A stretch of 64,000 nt of DNA from Pseudomonas sp. HS6 (GTDB lineage Bacteria > Pseudomonadota > Gammaproteobacteria > Pseudomonadales > Pseudomonadaceae). Position 1 is the stretch's first letter; every line of letters starts with the position of its first letter. Location: contig NZ_CP067412.1 in assembly GCF_023375815.1 (NCBI RefSeq), positions 248,001 through 312,000 of the forward strand. Direction: 5' to 3'. Below, piece after piece: positions 63,975 through 64,000 of this stretch. Both the position numbers and the translations under genes were made by a program. A model generated the notes under the pieces. It ran no database searches, was not told where the DNA came from, and saw only the letters and a list, made by a program, of their open reading frames with translations.

Positions 63975-64000
63975 TATTTGGCTCCCTTTTGTTTAGCTGT
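63974..64000 (-). CDS. 3' end of an unidentified small gene upstream of the sheath
   Basis: Only eight codons (TAKQKGAK) and TAA are inside the window, overlapping the sheath ATG as TAATG. The position suits the small DUF2635-like protein that often precedes Mu-type sheath genes. Not enough sequence to be sure. Confidence 0.5.
   Translation of the reverse strand, partial: TAKQKGAK

Overview
The window looks like chromosome of a fluorescent Pseudomonas, probably the P. fluorescens / P. koreensis group. The base composition is GC-rich. Gene order follows known Pseudomonas neighbourhoods: YchJ, GST and quiP; proS and a lipoprotein; dinB, tRNA-fMet, mprF, virJ, kup and rimO; fpr divergent from finR; dgkA and erdR; recX, recA and cinA followed by a tailocin. 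Inverted REP pairs of the GTGGGAGC...GCTCCCAC type occur between genes. Species assignment is inference, because no 16S rRNA is present.

Bases 1-5.9 kb carry a DUF6231-like gene end, two SEC-C (zinc) proteins, a LEA-like lipoprotein, an isochorismatase-fold hydrolase, a YfcG-type GST and the AHL acylase quiP. From 5.9 to 16.3 kb lies a DNA repair set (MBL exonuclease, ATP-dependent ligase, Lhr-type helicase, PdeM phosphoesterase). It is split in the middle by a five-gene polar amino acid ABC transporter operon laid out like aotJQMOP. From 16.3 to 25 kb come dcd, a cold-shock gene, a DUF481 protein, an alkyltransferase-like protein, ampG, proS, a lipoprotein and SOS-boxed dinB. From 25 to 34 kb come two copies of the initiator tRNA, the aminoacyl-phosphatidylglycerol pair mprF/virJ, kup and rimO. 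From 34 to 45.8 kb come RNA-modification enzymes, rhlG, fpr/finR, dgkA, erdR, a LOG-family protein and recX-recA-cinA, with a LexA box in front of recA.

From 45.8 kb to the right edge everything reads on the minus strand. It is the tail half of a Mu-like contractile element, most likely an R-type tailocin at the recA/cinA locus. In transcription order: end of an unidentified small gene, sheath, tube, tail chaperone with a programmed -1 frameshift, tape measure, gp43 to gp48-like baseplate proteins, five tail-fibre/partner gene pairs, endolysin, and spanins Rz/Rz1. No capsid, portal, terminase, integrase or holin gene is visible, but the upstream part of the element lies outside the window, so tailocin versus complete prophage is not proven here.

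The most interesting region is 46.9-54.7 kb. Five different fibre genes share one N-terminal attachment module but have unrelated C-terminal receptor-binding parts, and each is followed by its own small partner gene. This could widen or switch the killing spectrum. Also notable are three 123-bp repeats in the tape measure gene, a T TTT TTC slippery site, a terminator-like hairpin inside the endolysin coding sequence, and hairpin terminators between structural genes that may set protein ratios.
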